A stretch of DNA of 64,000 nt from Bacteroidota bacterium (GTDB lineage Bacteria; Bacteroidota; Ignavibacteria; UBA10030; UBA8401). The position numbers were made by a program, and so were the translations under genes. Location: positions 222,579 to 286,578 of the forward strand of contig DATJPT010000009.1 in the NCBI GenBank assembly GCA_035506275.1, read 5' to 3'. Of this stretch, positions 61,357 through 64,000 are shown piece by piece. The notes under the pieces were generated by a model that saw only the letters and a program-made list of their open reading frames with translations, made no database searches and had not been told where the DNA came from. The first letter of the stretch is position 1. Each line of letters opens with the position of its first letter.

Positions 61357-62514
61357 ATGCACGTTGTTGTCGATAATAAAAATCCTCTCGTTGAAGAGGC
61401 CTTCCGGCAATTTGGCAACGTCCACCCTTTGTTGACACGCGAGATCACGCGCGACGCGGTCCACGACGCCGACCTGATCATTATTCGCTCGGAAACGAAG
61501 GTCAACAAGGAACTCCTCGAAGGAAGCAATGTCAGATTTGTCGGAACGGCGACGATCGGGACCGATCATGTCGACCTCGCCTATCTCGCTTCACGGAATA
61601 TCGGCTTCGCAAGCGCTCCCGGTTCCAATGCAAATTCCGTTGCTGAGTATGTTGTTGCGGCGCTGCTCACAATGGCGAAACGGAAGGGGTTCGTGCTGTC
61701 GGAGAAGACTTTAGGGGTCGTCGGCGTTGGCAACGTGGGGAGCAAGGTCGTGAGGAATGCCAAGGCCCTGGGGATGAAAGTACTGCAGAACGATCCCCCG
61801 CTTGCACGCTCGAGCAACAATCCGGCGTTTCTCCCGCTGGATGAACTGATGCAAGCCGATATTATCACCGTTCACGTCCCGCTGACAAAAGGGGGAAGCG
61901 ACCCGACGTATCATCTTTTTGACGGGACGCGCATCGCTGCGATGAAACGGGGGGCGGTCCTGATCAATACATCGCGCGGCCCTGTCGTGGATGGCGGCGC
62001 GCTCAAGAATGCCATTGATCAGCATCACCTCGGGGGCGTCGTTCTCGATGTATGGGAAGGAGAACCGGTCATCGATGTCGAGTTGTTAGGCAAGGTCGAT
62101 TTGGGGACTTCGCATATCGCCGGATATTCCTATGATGGAAAGCTTGCTGCGGTGAAAATGACGTATTCCGCCGCCTGCAAGTTCTTTGGCGAAAGCGACT
62201 CGTGGACACCCGGGAACTCCCTGCCAACCCCTGCCGCCGGACGGATCGTCGTTCCATCGAGCTCGAGATCGAAAGAAGACATCTTGAGTGAGATCGTCAG
62301 CAAGTGTTACGACATCGAAACCGATGACAGATCGTTACGAGGGATTGCAAATGTCAAACCGGATGAACGCCGCTCGTTCTTTCAGCGATTGCGTTCAGGA
62401 TACGGAGTGCGGCGCGAATTTTTTAACTCGACCGTTGAATTGTCGCCGGCCTGGGCGTCATTAGCCGAACCGCTGAAGACGATCGGGTTCCGGGTTGAGT
62501 TTGGTGGAGACTAA
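61357..62514 (+). CDS. pdxB: Erythronate-4-phosphate dehydrogenase PdxB
   Basis: A 385-residue D-2-hydroxyacid dehydrogenase of the PdxB kind; E. coli PdxB has 378. It begins VVVDNKNPLVEEAFRQFG and has VRFVGTATIGTDHVDL, the NAD-binding loop LGVVGVGNVGSKV, and the catalytic Arg in INTSRGPVVD. The Glu and His are in VVLDVWEGEP and LGTSHIAGYS. A C-terminal dimerisation domain special to PdxB follows (about 280-385). The start is the ATG at 61357 with GGAAAGAG before it, not the TTG at 61342. It works in vitamin B6 synthesis; its place in a hexuronate cluster is odd. larA follows after 6 bases. Confidence 0.93.
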   Translation: MHVVVDNKNPLVEEAFRQFGNVHPLLTREITRDAVHDADLIIIRSETKVNKELLEGSNVRFVGTATIGTDHVDLAYLASRNIGFASAPGSNANSVAEYVVAALLTMAKRKGFVLSEKTLGVVGVGNVGSKVVRNAKALGMKVLQNDPPLARSSNNPAFLPLDELMQADIITVHVPLTKGGSDPTYHLFDGTRIAAMKRGAVLINTSRGPVVDGGALKNAIDQHHLGGVVLDVWEGEPVIDVELLGKVDLGTSHIAGYSYDGKLAAVKMTYSAACKFFGESDSWTPGNSLPTPAAGRIVVPSSSRSKEDILSEIVSKCYDIETDDRSLRGIANVKPDERRSFFQRLRSGYGVRREFFNSTVELSPAWASLAEPLKTIGFRVEFGGD

Positions 62515-62520
62515 TAACAT

Positions 62521-63792
62521 ATGATGGTTGGAAGAGACAATATCCCGCATCAAAACGCTGAAGATGAGATCTATAGGCTGAGCGAGCAAGCGCTTGTTGA
62601 ATTGCCTTTGGACGGGAAACGTGTTCTGGTCATCATTCCCGATACAACAAGACACGCTCATCTCCCCATCTTTTTTAAAACGCTCGGAGAGATCCTCTCT
62701 CCTAAAGTCAAAGCTCTCGATTACCTGATCGCGACCGGCACGCATCATCCTCTTGAGGATGAGATTATTCTGCGCCATGTCGGAATTACCGCCGAAGAGC
62801 ATTCGTCCAAATACGCCAAGACGAGATTTTTCAACCACGCACACAACGACCCGGCGCAACTTCGGACCATCGGCATGATCTCTGCGTCCGATATGACGGA
62901 ACTTTCCACTGGTTTATTCACAGACGCGGTGGATATCACGATCAATAAAAGGATCTTTGATTACGACCAGCTTATTGTCGTCAGCCCGGTCGTGCCGCAT
63001 GAAACGGTCGGATTCGCCGGCGGAAACAAGTATTTTTTTCCCGGAATCGGCGGAGAAAAGATCATCGAGACCTTCCACTGGATCGGAGCCCTCATCACCA
63101 ATCCCGCTGTCAACGGCATCAAGGATACGCCGGTGCGCCGCGTCATCAATAAGGCCGCTTCGCTTATTTCGGTTCCCCGAATATGCTTCGCATACGTCGT
63201 GGATGATCATTCTGTTACCGCGCTTTTTATCGGTTCGCCGGAAGAAGCATGGGGAAGAGCAGCTGATGTATCGTCGAGGATTCACATCAAGTATGTCGAT
63301 CATGGCTATCCACAAATACTCGGGCTCGCTCCGGAAATCTACGATGACATCTGGGTCGCCGGAAAAGTGATGTATAAGCATGAGCCGATCGTCGCCGACG
63401 GCGGAGAAGTCATTATCTACGCTCCGCACATCAAAGAAATTTCGTACACTCATGGGAAAGAAATCCGCAAGGTCGGATATCATACCCGGGACTATTTTAC
63501 GAAACAATGGGATCGTTTTTCAGGAATGTCGAAGCTCATTCTTGCGCACTCGACCAATGTAAAAGGGATCGGCACGTTTGAGAATGGAATAGAGCGCCCG
63601 CGCGTTCAGGTCACACTCGCCACCTCAATTTCCAAAGAAGTCTGTGAGGCCGTCAACCTTGGATATGTCGATTACAGGTCGATCAATGTCGCGGAATGGA
63701 AGGCAAATCAAAACGGAGATCTTTTAGTTGTCGAAAATGCCGGACAGCATTTGTACCGGCTTAGAGAAGATAAAAAGCTTAATGCTGCATAA
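62521..63792 (+). CDS. larA: LarA-family nickel-dependent racemase/epimerase homologue (DUF2088)
   Basis: The 423-residue protein keeps the catalytic set of LarA: R44 in IIPDTTRHAHLP, H75/H76 in IATGTHHPLED, H160 in SPVVPHETVGFAGGNK, K170 in the same motif and H186 in ETFHWIGA. The 10 and 16 spacing of the last three equals lactate racemase. The enzyme uses a nickel-pincer cofactor made by LarB, LarC and LarE, none of which is in this window. Known relatives act on lactate, malate and gluconate. In this sugar-acid cluster I infer a sugar-acid epimerase, for example gluconate/mannonate, rather than lactate racemase. It lies 6 bases after pdxB. Confidence 0.85.
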   Translation: MMVGRDNIPHQNAEDEIYRLSEQALVELPLDGKRVLVIIPDTTRHAHLPIFFKTLGEILSPKVKALDYLIATGTHHPLEDEIILRHVGITAEEHSSKYAKTRFFNHAHNDPAQLRTIGMISASDMTELSTGLFTDAVDITINKRIFDYDQLIVVSPVVPHETVGFAGGNKYFFPGIGGEKIIETFHWIGALITNPAVNGIKDTPVRRVINKAASLISVPRICFAYVVDDHSVTALFIGSPEEAWGRAADVSSRIHIKYVDHGYPQILGLAPEIYDDIWVAGKVMYKHEPIVADGGEVIIYAPHIKEISYTHGKEIRKVGYHTRDYFTKQWDRFSGMSKLILAHSTNVKGIGTFENGIERPRVQVTLATSISKEVCEAVNLGYVDYRSINVAEWKANQNGDLLVVENAGQHLYRLREDKKLNAA

Positions 63793-63830
63793 CTGCAGCA
63801 TCTCATGAGCAAGACTAAAAAGGAGCATCG

Positions 63831-64000
63831 ATGAATTATGGTATGAAGATCCCCGCGGCGGGGGGACTTGATTTCGTTTCCGTGGGAGCATTGGTCCACC
63901 GACTCGACCCGGGCATCATTCCATTCAGGAAGGCGACGGAATGCCAGATCCATGTCAGCGGCGGGGAGTTCAACGTAGCGGCGAACCTTGCGGACTGTTT
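63831..64000 (+). CDS. PfkB-family sugar kinase, N-terminal part (cut by right window edge)
   Basis: An ATG at 63831 with AAAAAGGAGCATCG upstream opens a frame to the window end (about 57 residues). It reads GLDFVSVGALVHRLDPG, then QIHVSGGEFNVAANLADC. The GE-x-N-x-A-x-x-L pattern is the substrate-binding start of PfkB kinases. The position fits a 2-keto-3-deoxygluconate kinase (KdgK) for hexuronate breakdown, but the part that would decide this is outside the window. Confidence 0.8.
   Translation, partial: MNYGMKIPAAGGLDFVSVGALVHRLDPGIIPFRKATECQIHVSGGEFNVAANLADC

Overview
The window looks like chromosome from a Bacteroidota/FCB-group bacterium near Ignavibacteria, Kryptonia or Chlorobi. Three secreted proteins end in type IX secretion (T9SS) C-terminal domains or a divergent version of one; two carry the YPNPFNP-type motif. 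LolCDE and lipoprotein signals show an outer membrane. Many genes have clear Shine-Dalgarno sequences (for example before cydA, cydB, tatA and the kinase at the right edge), which argues against core Bacteroidia, where such sites are weak. The lineage is inferred from these traits only. I see no insertion sequence, phage gene or CRISPR array.

Layout. 1-3185: surface polysaccharide genes, with a Wzx-type flippase and two family-4 glycosyltransferases, one cut by the left edge. 3192-8154: nadD, a large DUF2723 membrane protein, a TatA fused to two zinc ribbons, and a cyclic-nucleotide-binding/DUF1003 protein. 8256-17049: a pilin-like protein, then a six-gene signalling island on the minus strand (HD-GYP N-terminal-like protein, HDOD protein, BarA-like hybrid kinase, response regulator with zinc tail, six-PAS hybrid kinase, CheY-like regulator), mostly with overlapping or nearly touching genes. 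17453-18925: a lipoprotein, a small membrane protein and an HNH endonuclease. 19260-26059: cytochrome bd oxidase (cydAB) beside a second, seven-PAS hybrid kinase. 26060-27270 is gene-poor and holds a tRNA-Arg(CCT). 27273-38364: acetate transporter, M61 peptidase, and two giant secreted T9SS proteins with cohesin-like and dockerin-like modules.

39186-54657 is mostly housekeeping on the plus strand: proS, an aldehyde dehydrogenase, dnaE, trxA, aspS, prfB with a programmed +1 frameshift, and lolC-lolE-lolD. A small minus-strand group (membrane protein, aldo/keto reductase, GNAT) lies inside it. A candidate structured RNA with its own terminator precedes aspS. 54745-58674 holds a second pilin-like protein, a secreted metalloprotease, a GNAT protein and a PuuD-type membrane protein. 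58989-64000 is a sugar-acid cluster: uxaC, an SDR reductase (probably fructuronate/mannonate), pdxB, a LarA-family nickel racemase/epimerase homologue and a PfkB-type sugar kinase running off the right edge.

How the parts may fit together: cydAB with very large PAS sensors suggests life at changing or low oxygen. T9SS-exported beta-helix, cohesin and dockerin proteins together with the hexuronate pathway suggest a polysaccharide-using surface lifestyle. The best candidates for something undescribed are the T9SS cohesin/dockerin pair, the LarA-containing hexuronate cluster, the TatA-zinc-ribbon fusion and the RNA upstream of aspS.
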